Below are positions 8,742 through 17,441 of a stretch of 49,749 nt of DNA, piece after piece. A program made the position numbers and the translations under genes. Origin of the DNA: Nonomuraea cypriaca (GTDB taxonomy: Bacteria > Actinomycetota > Actinomycetes > Streptosporangiales > Streptosporangiaceae); the NCBI RefSeq assembly GCF_015645445.1, contig NZ_JADOGI010000060.1:1-49749 (forward strand). Reading direction: 5' to 3'. How positions within the stretch are numbered: the stretch's first letter is position 1; every line of letters begins with the position of its first letter. The notes beneath the pieces were generated by a model that was not told where the DNA came from, did not search any database, and worked only from the letters and a program-made list of their open reading frames with translations.

Positions 8742-9974
8742 TTACTCATCGGGCTGGCTGGTCGTGTCGGTGTGCGGGTTGCGTGCGGCGATGACGGTGA
8801 ACAGGGTGGCGATGAGGGCAAGTACGCCGTACCCGAGCGCGATGTGCGGCACTGAGAAGACGTTGGAGAGTTGAGCGGAGATGAGGCTGGGAATGGTCGC
8901 ACCGCTGTAGCTGAGGAGATAGACCACGGCGAAGATCGGGGCCCGGTCGGTCAGAGTACTGCCGTAGAGCAGGCCACGGGTGGCGGCGCTGATGGCGATG
9001 CCTTGAGCGGCCCCGGCGACGACAGTTGCGGCGATGAACAACGGCAGTGCGCCGGTGGTGATCGCTGAAATCATGCCGATCCATCCGGCCAGGAAGGCGA
9101 TCATGCCGATGCGTTGAGCTGCCGCCGGTGAGAACCGGCCGCCAAGGGGAGCGCCCAGAGCGCTGGGGCCCATATAAGCGGCGAACACCAGTCCAAGGAC
9201 GAGCGAGCTGTTGGTGCGAAGTTGATCTTCGAGCAGTGCGGGCACGAAGGCCTGGTAGAAGGCCCCGGTCGCCCAGGTGGCTAGGAACACCGCGGCCGCG
9301 ACGGGGAGCAGATGCTTGACTCGGACCGGTACGCGAACGCTGGGGCGCAGTGATCGCCAACTGCCCGGCGCCGGAGTCACGGTCTCCGAGCTGATGGCGA
9401 CGAGTGCGGCAGACAGCAGGAGCAGACCGACGACAACCAGGTAGATGAGGTCACGTGGCCAGGGGCCGAACTGGACCAAGGCACCGGAGGCGGTGGCACC
9501 GACGGCAAGACCGAGCATGACTGTCTGGCTGGAAGCGACGGAGGCCAGCGAGGTCGGCCTGGCCGGCGCGGCATCAACGATGTAGGCGGTGAGGCTGCTG
9601 CTGGCCAGCCCGGCGCCAAGACCCATCAGGAGCCGACCGGCGATCAGGATGCCGATGTCGTGCACGTTCAAAAGCAGCAGACAACCCAGTACGAGCAGTC
9701 CCAGGCTGGCGATCGCGGTGGGCCGTCGGCCCACATGATTGGACAGTCGTCCCAGCACTAGCAGTGTGCTGAGAGTAGCGGCGGAGTAGACGACGACGGT
9801 CAGTGAGATGTCGGCGTTGGTGAACCCGTCCTCGGCTCGGTAAATGTTGAAAAGAGGGATCGTCGAGCCCACTGCGGCAAACACAGCCACCAGGGAGACC
9901 ACCGCGGAAACGAACGCTAGCCGGAGCGTTCTGTCCCGGCGGCCCAGGTTGGTCGCTGGGGTCACGTGTTGCAT
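8742..9974 (-). CDS. MFS transporter (drug/metabolite efflux type)
   Basis: This is a 410-aa membrane protein. The ATG at 9972-9974 opens MQHVTPATNLGRRDRTLRLA, and about 12 hydrophobic segments follow. The cytoplasmic loop after helix 2 has the MFS signature LGRLSNHVGRRPTAI, and a related motif recurs in the second half (GAPLGGRFSPAAAQRIG). It probably uses the proton gradient to export a small molecule. It follows the second SnoaL-like gene on the same strand with a 371-bp gap. It is the partner of the MFS gene at 11098-12402, though the two are only distantly alike. The substrate cannot be told. Confidence 0.85.
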   Translation of the reverse strand: MQHVTPATNLGRRDRTLRLAFVSAVVSLVAVFAAVGSTIPLFNIYRAEDGFTNADISLTVVVYSAATLSTLLVLGRLSNHVGRRPTAIASLGLLVLGCLLLLNVHDIGILIAGRLLMGLGAGLASSSLTAYIVDAAPARPTSLASVASSQTVMLGLAVGATASGALVQFGPWPRDLIYLVVVGLLLLSAALVAISSETVTPAPGSWRSLRPSVRVPVRVKHLLPVAAAVFLATWATGAFYQAFVPALLEDQLRTNSSLVLGLVFAAYMGPSALGAPLGGRFSPAAAQRIGMIAFLAGWIGMISAITTGALPLFIAATVVAGAAQGIAISAATRGLLYGSTLTDRAPIFAVVYLLSYSGATIPSLISAQLSNVFSVPHIALGYGVLALIATLFTVIAARNPHTDTTSQPDE

Positions 9975-10345
9975 CGAGCCGTCTTTCTCTTGTTCAGGAC
10001 CATGCCGGCGCTTCTGGAGTGTTTCGGGGTGTGCATGTCGACGTAGCCGCGCACCGCGCGGTGAGCCAGGCCGCACTGAGACGATGTCGGTCATGCACCA
10101 TCAGGCGTGCTTGAGCGCGTCCTGGCGTCACATCACGCCTGCGCGCTTCCTCAGCTAAGTCCTCGGGAGGTGTTCCATCGTCCGGAGCCGGGCGTGCCGG
10201 AGAGGATCACGAGGACGCGGCTACACCGGTATCGACTCAGCTGATCTTGTTCGTAGCCCTTCTCGTCTGCGATGAGTACCGGAGCCAGTTCACCGGACGG
10301 TCTCGGCTCGTTGCCACGTCGCAACCAGCAGCTTCGTAGGCGCTG
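9975..10345. other. Intergenic stretch, no gene seen
   Basis: This 371-bp gap lies between the MFS gene and the SnoaL-like gene, both on the minus strand. Short open frames exist but none resembles a known protein or shows a ribosome site in a sensible place. I see no clear terminator. Confidence 0.5.
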
Positions 10346-10726
10346 TTAGGCGCCCGGAGCGATCGCGCAGGCGGAGACGCAGACCCAGGTCCCCTCACGC
10401 TTCTGGTACGTGTCCGTGTACAGAGCTTCCTGATCCACTCCATCCGCGAGCATGGTGTATGTGCTGCGGCCGTGGATTAGAGCAACGTCACTGAGGAGGC
10501 GGATGTTGACGTCGTGCACGGCGAGATCCTTGAAGGGGCGCGGCTTAGCGATGTAGTCGAGGAACTCGGCACGGTTGCGGGTGACTCCCGGAAGCTGCAC
10601 GATGAAGTCTTCGGCAAGGAACTCGCTGAAGCGCTTGACATCGTTGAACTGGTCGGAGTGGATGTAATCGTTGTTGAGTTGCTCGAGGATCGCCAGATCT
10701 TCGGCCGACTGCTTGGTGTCGTTCAT
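10346..10726 (-). CDS. SnoaL-like / NTF2-fold protein, copy 2
   Basis: The 126-aa protein starts MNDTKQSAEDLAILEQLN behind AGAAGGAGC. It has the cone-like NTF2 fold pattern: an N-terminal helix, FSEFLAEDFIVQLPG, DVALIHGRSTYTML, and a closing strand pair YQKREGTWVCVSACAIAP. This is the SnoaL-like or DUF4440 type. Members are small enzymes or ligand binders acting on polyketides, steroids and similar molecules; the substrate here is unknown. It is about 105/126 identical to the copy at 13374-13754 by my count, so it arose by duplication. The shared promoter block is at 10801-10827. Confidence 0.8.
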   Translation of the reverse strand: MNDTKQSAEDLAILEQLNNDYIHSDQFNDVKRFSEFLAEDFIVQLPGVTRNRAEFLDYIAKPRPFKDLAVHDVNIRLLSDVALIHGRSTYTMLADGVDQEALYTDTYQKREGTWVCVSACAIAPGA

Positions 10727-10800
10727 CTTCTTGCTCCTTCTCTGTGCGGTTCGGTGTTCGCTGTAGATGGGCACAACGAACCGCGTCATGGTCGAACTGA

Positions 10801-10827
10801 TTAGTGTCGGATCGCGGCGCCGCCTTA
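10801..10827 (-). promoter_or_regulatory. Conserved upstream block of SnoaL copy 2
   Basis: TTAGTGTCGGATCGCGGCGC and the following CGCCTTA closely match 13854-13881 (TTAGTGTCAGATCCG...CGCGCCGTCTTA), upstream of SnoaL copy 1. The two blocks lie 75 and 100 bp before their start codons while the sequence around them has diverged. This suggests a promoter or operator kept by selection. The rest of the 371-bp gap to 11097 shows nothing else. Confidence 0.5.
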
Positions 10828-11097
10828 CCATCAATGTCGCGATCTCGTTCGTTCCTCGAGGCCGTCCCGCCGCCGGCCCTTTGCGGTCAGCGTGGTCTGA
10901 CGCCGAGGGGCGGTGTAACTCAAGGATGGTGAGCCGACGAGGCGCCAAGTCGGCCAAGGGCGAATGACCCCGTCGGGACTACCTTCCTGATTGTCCCGGG
11001 TGCAGTCTCAGCGAGCCCGATCGCTGTGGTTCCCTAGAGCGCCGAGTGCGCCCGGGGCTCTGAGCGTCCGACCACCCGCTGCCTCGCTTCGGTCTCC

Positions 11098-12402
11098 TCA
11101 TTCCCTCCGGGCGAGTGTTACGAACCGTGCCGCCACCGCGGCGAGCACTGCGGAGGCAAGGACGATGAAGCCCGCCGTGAGGAACACCGTCTGCAAGGTT
11201 GTCGACGAAACAAGGATGGCTCCGAGGCCAGACCCTGCCGCCAGGGCTATCTGAAGGTTCGTCACATTCACCGCCGACGCGGCCTCCGGGGTTTCCGGGG
11301 CCGCGTCGAGTATCCAGACCAGCGTTCCCGGGTTCACGATTCCCCAGAACAAGCCCCATAGCACGAGCAACAGGCCAGCCAGCCAGGGTATGGTGCCCGC
11401 GCTCGCCAGCCCGATGAGCAATGCGGCCACCACCGTCGCCGCCCCGGCGAAGCTGCCGATCACTCCGCGCTTGAACAGCGATCCGGCGATGAGTGAGCCG
11501 ACGATGCCACCGCAGCCGTAGATGACGTACAGCAGGGAGATCACGCGGCTGGACAGATGCGTGTGGTCCATCAGGAACGGGGTGACATAGGTCCAGGCGG
11601 CGAACTGTCCGATGAACACCATCGCGCCCGCTGCCATCCCAAACCGGGCGGCCCGCCGCGTCACGACTCCCACGAGATCACGCAGGTGCGTACGCCCGTC
11701 CGGCGGTATACTCGGCAGCACGACCGTCTGCACAACCACGACAAGCAGTGTCGCCGCCGCCGCAATGGCGAAGGTGAGACGCCAGCCGACGAGGTTGCCG
11801 AGGAACTGTCCCGCAGGCAGACCCACCACCGTCCCACCCGAAATACCGGCCGCGATGATGGTGATGGCGCGAGTTCCGCCGGCCGGGCCCACCAGCTTGG
11901 GTCCGACCGGTGAGACCACGGTCCAGAAGGCTCCGAGGGTGGCGCCGAAGAGCATACGGGCGATCAGCACCAGGACGAAGTTCGGCGCCACCGCGACGAC
12001 CGCGTTCGACACCAGCACCGTTAGACCCAGGACGACGATGACCGAGCGCCGGTTGAAGCGGCCGGAGCCGAGGAAGAACAGCGGCGCCGACACCGCGGCG
12101 CTGAAGCCCGGCACGAGCACCATCAGCCCTGCGAGGCCGAGCGAGACATGCAGTCCGTCGGCGATCTGCGGTAGCAGCCCGACTGGCAGCGTCTCCGTCA
12201 TGACGATGACGAACGCGCCGAGCGCGACCGCACCGACGGACGCCCAGCCCCGCCTGCTACCTGGCTCCGCGGCAGCGGCGCCAGGCACAGCATCGCGGGC
12301 GGCTGCATGCTGGGTCGGGACGGCCGCGCTGCACGACGATGCCGTGACCACGCGCACCTGCGGTGCGTGGTGTGTCAGCGTCGCCTCTTCGTTTTCGATC
12401 AT
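11098..12402 (-). CDS. MFS transporter, DHA1-like exporter
   Basis: The 434-aa protein starts at ATG 12400-12402 behind GAGGAG. A long polar N-terminus (about 50 residues) precedes 12 membrane segments. GAFVIVMTETLPVGLLPQIA (helix 1) is the standard start of the arabinose-efflux/chloramphenicol-resistance-like exporters (AraJ/Cml group). ARMLFGATLGAFWTVVSPVG (helix 4) carries their conserved Arg and Gly residues. It is third in the operon SnoaL - PEP mutase family - MFS, with a 137-bp gap before it. It probably exports a small molecule linked to that enzyme pair. Confidence 0.85.
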   Translation of the reverse strand: MIENEEATLTHHAPQVRVVTASSCSAAVPTQHAAARDAVPGAAAAEPGSRRGWASVGAVALGAFVIVMTETLPVGLLPQIADGLHVSLGLAGLMVLVPGFSAAVSAPLFFLGSGRFNRRSVIVVLGLTVLVSNAVVAVAPNFVLVLIARMLFGATLGAFWTVVSPVGPKLVGPAGGTRAITIIAAGISGGTVVGLPAGQFLGNLVGWRLTFAIAAAATLLVVVVQTVVLPSIPPDGRTHLRDLVGVVTRRAARFGMAAGAMVFIGQFAAWTYVTPFLMDHTHLSSRVISLLYVIYGCGGIVGSLIAGSLFKRGVIGSFAGAATVVAALLIGLASAGTIPWLAGLLLVLWGLFWGIVNPGTLVWILDAAPETPEAASAVNVTNLQIALAAGSGLGAILVSSTTLQTVFLTAGFIVLASAVLAAVAARFVTLARRE

Positions 12403-12539
12403 GTGTTCTCCTCGCTCATCGCATGCTCCTGACCGGGCTCTGCTCTGTAAGCACCCCAGGGTGTATCTGCGCGAGTCACGCGGGCAGTCAAAACAGCTCA
12501 CGTTGCGATCTAGCTCCATGAGCCCAGTGCGCGGCCGTG

Positions 12540-13361
12540 TTAGCCCTTGATGAGGTCGATGATGTGGCCGAAGTTGAGATGTGATGCGAGTGCCGTCAGG
12601 TCTCCCGCCGCAAGCTTCGCAGCAGCCTCCTGTGTTGCTCCGAGGGCGTGCGTGTAGGGGTCGACCCCGAGGCTGATCCGGCGGACACCGATCGTCTGGA
12701 GTTCCGCGAGGGTAGCCGCATCTTGCGGGCTGACGAGGACGTTGACCGGCTTGGGGGCGACAGCCCTGATGACTGCGCTGATGGAGGCCCTGTCCGGCAG
12801 GTTCGGTGCGTAGAGGACGTCAGCTCCTGCCTCTGCGTAAGCGGAGAGGCGGCGGATGGTGTCATCGATGTCGGAAATCCCCCACAAGAAGTTGTCCGTA
12901 CGACCGGTCAGAACGATCCGTCCGTGCGCAGCTGCGGCGGCAGCCTCGATGCGGCGAACCGCGTCATCGAAGTCGCGAATCGGGTTGGAGGGGTTACCAG
13001 TGGTGTCTTCGACTCCGATGCCAGCGAGACCGCGGGCAATGGCAGCATCGACAGTGGCCCGGACATCTTCGGGAGTCTCGCCGTAGCCGTCCTCAAAGTC
13101 GCCGTTGATCGGCAGGCCACTCACGGACGTGAGTAGGGCGGCATGGTCAAGGTGCGTGTCACGGCTGACGGCGTGAATGCCGTCGAGCCGACCCAGCGTC
13201 GCCGCGAAAGCCGCTGAAGAGGTCGCGATGGACTTGAACCCGGCCTCCTTGAAGAGCAGGGCCGACGGGCCGTCCCATGCGTTGGGCATGATGAACGTGT
13301 CGGGGCCACGGTGGAGTTCGACGAACTGTTCGTAGCGTGAATGGGCTGCAATGTCAGACAT
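12540..13361 (-). CDS. Isocitrate lyase/PEP mutase family enzyme
   Basis: The 273-aa TIM-barrel protein has the order seen in this superfamily: FIMPNAWDGPSALLFKEAGF near residues 23-42, LPINGDFEDGYGETPEDV with the metal-binding Asp residues near 84-93, GIGVEDTTG near 115, ILTGRTDNF-type segment IVLTGRTDNFLWG, and GADVLYAPNLPD near 180. The classic isocitrate-lyase KKCGH loop is absent. It therefore belongs to the broad PEP mutase/carboxyphosphonoenolpyruvate group, which makes or breaks C-C or C-P bonds next to a carboxylate. It starts only 12 bp after the SnoaL stop, so the two are cotranscribed. The exact substrate is unknown. Confidence 0.88.
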   Translation of the reverse strand: MSDIAAHSRYEQFVELHRGPDTFIMPNAWDGPSALLFKEAGFKSIATSSAAFAATLGRLDGIHAVSRDTHLDHAALLTSVSGLPINGDFEDGYGETPEDVRATVDAAIARGLAGIGVEDTTGNPSNPIRDFDDAVRRIEAAAAAAHGRIVLTGRTDNFLWGISDIDDTIRRLSAYAEAGADVLYAPNLPDRASISAVIRAVAPKPVNVLVSPQDAATLAELQTIGVRRISLGVDPYTHALGATQEAAAKLAAGDLTALASHLNFGHIIDLIKG

Positions 13362-13373
13362 GGCGGCGGCGGG

Positions 13374-13754
13374 TCAGGCACCCGGCGCGATCGCGCAGGC
13401 CGAGACGCAGACCCAAGCGCCCTCACGCTTCTGGTACACGTCCGTGTACAGAGCTTCCTGATCCACTCCATCGGCGATCATGGTGTATGTCGCCCTGCCG
13501 TGGATCAGCGCAACATCGCCGAGGATGCGGATCTTGACTTCGTGCAGAACTAGATTCTTGAAGGGTCGGGGCTTAGCGATGTATTCGAGGTACTCCTCAC
13601 GGTTGCGGGTGACACCCGGTGTCTGCACGATGAAATCTTCAGCGAGGAATTCACTGAAGCGCTTGGCATCGCTGGCCTGGTCCGCATGGTTGTAGTCAAG
13701 GTTAAGTTGCTCGAGGATCGCCAGATCTTCGGCCGACTGCTTGGTGTCGTTCAT
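13374..13754 (-). CDS. SnoaL-like / NTF2-fold protein, copy 1
   Basis: The 126-aa protein starts MNDTKQSAEDLAILEQLN behind GAAGGAGCGAG. It shows the same NTF2-like pattern as copy 2 (FSEFLAEDFIVQTPG, DVALIHGRATYTMIADG, YQKREGAWVCVSACAIAP). Here it leads an operon with the PEP-mutase-family enzyme and an MFS exporter. The protein may bind or modify the compound that the enzyme handles. The start chosen matches copy 2 exactly in length. Confidence 0.82.
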   Translation of the reverse strand: MNDTKQSAEDLAILEQLNLDYNHADQASDAKRFSEFLAEDFIVQTPGVTRNREEYLEYIAKPRPFKNLVLHEVKIRILGDVALIHGRATYTMIADGVDQEALYTDVYQKREGAWVCVSACAIAPGA

Positions 13755-13853
13755 TTCTCGCTCCTTCTTCATGCGGTTCGACGTTCACCTGCAGCTGGGT
13801 TGTCGTTTCCGCGCCGTATACGCGGTGCTGGCGTGAACGGTTGTTCCGCCTGG

Positions 13854-13881
13854 TTAGTGTCAGATCCGTCGCGCCGTCTTA
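13854..13881 (-). promoter_or_regulatory. Conserved upstream block of SnoaL copy 1
   Basis: TTAGTGTCAGATCCGTCGCG plus CCGTCTTA matches the block before SnoaL copy 2 (10801-10827). It lies 100 bp before the start codon at 13754. Function as promoter or operator is inferred from conservation only. Confidence 0.5.
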
Positions 13882-13994
13882 CTCCAGCATCGGCCCGGTC
13901 GGTTCCGCGGCTGATGGCTCCTGCGCGCTCCGTCCTCGAGTTGCGGTGGGTGGTTGACCCGATGGATTCGGTCGATCCGTCGACCAGAGACAAT

Positions 13995-14010
13995 AGGACG
14001 AATAAGTCCA
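13995..14010. promoter_or_regulatory. TGGAC-N6-GTCCA family operator (AGGACGAATAAGTCCA)
   Basis: This 16-bp palindrome (AGGAC-GAATAA-GTCCA) matches the recurring motif with one change. On the minus strand a TATTGT -10-like hexamer follows directly, which would point transcription toward the SnoaL operon 240 bp away. Confidence 0.55.
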
Positions 14011-14180
14011 AATTAGGGCATCGCGGCACCGTTCGGCAAGCTTGTGCGCTTGGCCCTGACTGTCCCGAGCCTGCGGCCTGCTTCGATCATGGCGAGGCCA
14101 GAGCGGGTGTTCGATGGCCTGGCCTGCTAGTGCACACGACCATCCGCAATCCTCCAGCAGTGCTTCTGGGCACTCAGGCA

Positions 14181-14196
14181 TGGACTCTAGCGTCCG
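14181..14196. promoter_or_regulatory. TGGAC-N6-GTCCA family operator (TGGACTCTAGCGTCCG)
   Basis: TGGAC-TCTAGC-GTCCG matches the motif at nine of ten fixed positions. It is 185 bp from the previous site, in the same gene-free region. Confidence 0.5.
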
Positions 14197-14691
14197 ATTT
14201 GCGGGGTGTTACAGTGAGCTGTTCTCCGTAACCGTTCGTCGCCCTACGTAGTGCTTGGTTGCCCCGGTATGCCACGGCCCGTGATGGACATGCGTAAAGC
14301 CTAGAGATCAACTTCAAACCAGAGGCTTCACGTGCAACAGAAGTCAGGGCTGGATCCGATTCGTGACCGGCTGGTCTTGATAACTGGTATTGCTAGCGGG
14401 GCCTGTGCATGTGCTGGCGCGGGCGAGCTTGACTCCGTGATGCCCGGCCTGAGTTCACGTTCACCCTCGATCAACTCATGGCGCGGGTTGGGCCCATCTG
14501 CAACTCCCTGGTGGATTGATGATCAGCGTCGGCGACGAGACCTCAGCTGGCCGATCTTGCGGGGCGTTCGACACCACGTGTGTGGTGCCACCGCTCATCG
14601 GTCTCGACCTCTCTTCCGACGTAGTGCTCCACCGCTCTGGGCCTTGCTGTCGGCTGGCCCAGGTCATGTGTGCCACTGACTCTCCTTCGAT

Positions 14692-15849
14692 TAGTGCCCG
14701 GGAGGCCACATCTCTTTCGTCTGCTGTCTCTGGCTCGCTGTGACATCACCCAGTGCGGGCCTAGCATCGTACGGCGCGGCAGCGGGTCGGTAGTGACCTG
14801 GCGGCGAGCGCAGATGGTGCTGCTGTCGGCCCAGGGCATGACCACCACGCAGATCGCCAAAGTAGCCTTCACCAGCGAAGACCGGGTCCGTGATGTGATC
14901 CACAACTTCAACGCCGATGGATTCGACTCGCTCTACCCCAAGTACAAGGGCGGCCGGAAGCCGACGTTCACGCTCCCGCAGCGCGTGGAGATCAAGAAGA
15001 TCGCCAAGTCTCGTCCTGCCGAGCACGGGTTGCCGTTCTCCCGGTGGAGCCTTGCCAAGCTGGCCGATTTTCTGGTCGCCGAGGGGGTGGTCGAGGACAT
15101 CAGCCATGAGGGCCTGCGCGAGCTTCTCCGTGCGGAAAATGTCTCCTTTCAAGCCATAAAGACCTGGAAGGGCTCTCGCGATCCGGACTACCAGGTCAAG
15201 AAGGCCCGCATCGAGCACCTGTACGCGATCACTGACGGCGAGGTCGTCCCCGAGCCCGGCGAACCCACCGTGATCTTCTGCATGGACGAGTTCGGGCCGC
15301 TCAACCTGCAGCCCCGCCCCGGCCGCCAGTGGACCGACGTCGGCGGCAAGGGCAAGGACCCCGAGCGTGAACCTCGGCCCAGGATGCGCGCCACCTACAC
15401 CCGCACCCAAGGGGTACGGCACCTGTTCACCGCGTTAGACCTGGGCAAGGACAAGATGTACGGGCACGTCAAGAAGCGCAAGCGACGCGGAGAGTTCCTG
15501 GAGTTCTGCCGCTACCTGCGCAGCCTCTACCCGCCCGAGGTCCGCATCGCCATCGTCTGTGACAACTTCAGCCCGCACCTGACCACCAAGAAGGACAAGC
15601 GGGTCGGCGAGTGGGCAGAGGCGAACAACGTCGAGATCGCCTACACGCCCACCAACTCCTCGTGGTTGAACCGCATCGAGGCGCAGTTCACCGCGTTGCG
15701 CGAGTTCACCCTCAACGGCACCGACCATGCCGGCCACCGCGAGCAGGGCAGCATGATCCGCCGCTACATCGCCTGGCGAAACCGCAACACCGACAACCCT
15801 CGCCTACGACGCATCGTGAAGAGGGCAAACGTGGCCTGACACGGCACTA
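14692..15849 (+). mobile_element. IS630-family insertion sequence
   Basis: The element is bounded by TA dinucleotides (14692-14693 and 15848-15849), the target of IS630/Tc1 elements. Its ends form an imperfect inverted repeat: TAGTGCCCGGGAGGCCAC on the left and TAGTGCCGTGTCAGGCCAC on the right read inward. It carries one transposase. Its right end lies 2 bp before an operator palindrome (15852-15867), so it entered at the promoter of the downstream acetyltransferase gene. Confidence 0.82.
14793..15839 (+). CDS. IS630-family transposase
   Basis: The first plausible start inside the element is GTG 14793, giving 348 aa, a usual length. N-terminal HTH region: MTTTQIAKVAFTSEDRVRDV. Then a second winged helix (FSRWSLAKLADFLVAEGVV), and the DDE core: first Asp in VIFCMDEFGPLN, second in IAIVCDNFSPH, and the Glu in SWLNRIEAQFTALREF. 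The short region before 14793 is open but does not look like a normal N-terminus, so a few residues could be missing. The catalytic triad is complete. Confidence 0.88.
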   Translation: MTWRRAQMVLLSAQGMTTTQIAKVAFTSEDRVRDVIHNFNADGFDSLYPKYKGGRKPTFTLPQRVEIKKIAKSRPAEHGLPFSRWSLAKLADFLVAEGVVEDISHEGLRELLRAENVSFQAIKTWKGSRDPDYQVKKARIEHLYAITDGEVVPEPGEPTVIFCMDEFGPLNLQPRPGRQWTDVGGKGKDPEREPRPRMRATYTRTQGVRHLFTALDLGKDKMYGHVKKRKRRGEFLEFCRYLRSLYPPEVRIAIVCDNFSPHLTTKKDKRVGEWAEANNVEIAYTPTNSSWLNRIEAQFTALREFTLNGTDHAGHREQGSMIRRYIAWRNRNTDNPRLRRIVKRANVA

Positions 15850-15851
15850 GA

Positions 15852-15867
15852 TGGACGACTTCGTCCA
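15852..15867. promoter_or_regulatory. Operator TGGACGACTTCGTCCA upstream of GNAT gene
   Basis: TGGACGA and TCGTCCA are perfect inverted halves with CT between. It lies 70 bp before the acetyltransferase start at 15938, with TACGAC two bases downstream as a possible -10. The IS630 element ends 2 bp upstream and has replaced whatever -35 sequence was there. Confidence 0.65.
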
Positions 15868-15937
15868 ATACGACGTAGTGTTGAGCAACCGCTAAGCGCC
15901 CCGTCGGGCGTGTCGCGTCCCCCATCGAGGAGCAGCG

Positions 15938-16525
15938 TTGACTCACGAGGTCACTATCGTCGGTTCGACCATCAGCACACCGCGGTTGCGGCTGCGTCCG
16001 TGGCATCAAGATGACGCAGCCGAGGCGCTCGACATCTACGGCAGCTCGGAGGTCTCTCAATGGCTGGCCCCGGCAATGGATCACGTCAACGACCTCGACC
16101 AGATGCGTGCGGTGATCACCGGATGGATCGGCGCACCTCTGGGATCCGGAGGGCGCCCGAGTGGCCGGTGGGTGATCGAAGAGACCGAGAGCGGGCGTGT
16201 CGCCGGCTCGGGGCAGATCCTTCCGCTGCCGCCGGAGGGCGAGGACCTGGAGCTGGGCTACCAGCTCGCTCCATGGGCGTGGGGTCGGGGGTTGGCGGCC
16301 GAGGCGGGTCACGCTCTGGCCCACTATGCCTTCAGCAAGGGCGAGGAAGAGGTCTTCGCCGTTGTACGGCCCAAGAACGATCGCGGTACACACGCCGCCC
16401 GTCGCATCGGGATGGAGTGGGTCGGAGAAACGGAGAAGTACTACGATCTGCGTCTTCAGGTCTTTCGGCTCCGCAAGGGTGACTTGGACACCTCCGCGCT
16501 CCAGCCAGGCCCCGTCGAACGCTGA
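15938..16525 (+). CDS. GNAT family N-acetyltransferase, RimJ/RimL type
   Basis: This is a 195-aa protein from TTG 15938 behind GAGGAG. It opens with TPRLRLRPWHQDDAAEALDI, the usual RimJ-like first strand and helix. The acetyl-CoA site is near residues 110-125 (YQLAPWAWGRGLAAEAGHAL, with the R/Q-x-x-G-x-G/A pattern). It ends in a conserved ENxxS-like stretch (PKNDRGTHAARRIGMEW). It moves an acetyl group from acetyl-CoA to an amine, on a protein or small molecule not identified. It resembles the GNAT at 29457-30074. A TGGAC-N6-GTCCA operator is 70 bp upstream. The thiolase remnant converges on its 3' end. Confidence 0.87.
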   Translation: MTHEVTIVGSTISTPRLRLRPWHQDDAAEALDIYGSSEVSQWLAPAMDHVNDLDQMRAVITGWIGAPLGSGGRPSGRWVIEETESGRVAGSGQILPLPPEGEDLELGYQLAPWAWGRGLAAEAGHALAHYAFSKGEEEVFAVVRPKNDRGTHAARRIGMEWVGETEKYYDLRLQVFRLRKGDLDTSALQPGPVER

Positions 16526-16532
16526 TCCCGGT

Positions 16533-17441
16533 TCACGCCTGGTCGTTCTCGGGCAAGATGGCTACACCCTGCTCCCGAGCCCGCGCACACACCCGAGAAC
16601 GCCGTAGCGAGCGTTTCGCTCCCGCATCGAGATGGCGAGGGTGAGCAGGTAGCGTGTGCCCGAGGCCCCGAACGGATGGCCCACGGCCACGGCGTCCCCG
16701 TTGAGGTCGAGCCGGTCGTCGGGAATTTCGAAGCCCTTGAACTGCGTCGATGGTTCGCGCAGTACCCCCAGTGCCTGGGCTGCGAACGCTTCGTGGACCT
16801 CCCACACGCCGATCTCGACGGGAGCGATACCTGCAGCCGTGATGACCTTGGGCATCGCCCACGCCGGCGCGATGCCCATCAGGCCAGGCTCCAGCGCATG
16901 TACCGACGATCCTGGCCAACGGCGCAACCCTAGCTCCGCAACTGTGGCATCGCTGGCGATGACTACGGCGCTCGATCCATCGGACAACGGTGTCGAGTTG
17001 CCCGCGGTCATCTGCGTCGTGCCGGGCTGGGCGGGTAGCTTGGCCAACGATTCAAGCGTGGTGTCATCTCGGATCGTCTCGTCATGCTCGAAGATCCGCT
17101 GAGCACTACGCCGGGGGTGGTGTGGCGGGAATGGTGATGGACACGATCTCCTTCGCCAGGCGTCCGGTGCCACGAGCCTCCGCGGCATGGTGGTGCGAGC
17201 GCAACGCGAACGCGTCGATCTCCTCGCGGGTGAGGCCGTATCTGTCAGCGACGTTCTGGGCTGTCTCGCTCATGGAGATGTAGGCGTTCTGCCGAAGAAG
17301 CTCAGGGTGGGCCGGGCCTCCAGCCCCTGACCAGAGGATGTCGAGTATGCACTGTGTGGCCCACGCGGAGCGAATGGCGCATCGGACTTCATGAACGCCC
17401 ACCCGGAGTGCGACATCGACTCGACCCGAAAACGGGCGAAC
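16533..17441 (-). pseudogene. Thiolase (acetyl-CoA acetyltransferase), truncated and frameshifted
   Basis: Pieces of a thiolase appear in order but in different frames. ESMSHSG is at about 17420-17440, GVHEVRCAIRSAWATQCI near 17400, SMSETAQNVADRYGLTREEI around 17250, TAGNSTPLSDGSSAVVIAS near 16980, and WEVHEAFAAQALGV and GDAVAVGHPFGASGTRYLL near 16700. The active-site His of GHPFGASG is seen. The N-terminal quarter, with the nucleophilic Cys, is missing, replaced by the sigma factor gene that ends at 17442. The C-terminal CxG motif is also shifted (VCARAREQGVAIL). The gene cannot work. Confidence 0.8.

Larger units (their letters stand above)
13882..14691. other. Intergenic region with two palindromes, no gene seen
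   Basis: About 810 bp between the SnoaL operon and the IS630 element. Apart from the two TGGAC-N6-GTCCA-type sites near its left end I find no gene. Open frames here have no family resemblance and no convincing ribosome site. It may hold remnants of a deleted gene once controlled by those sites. Confidence 0.5.
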
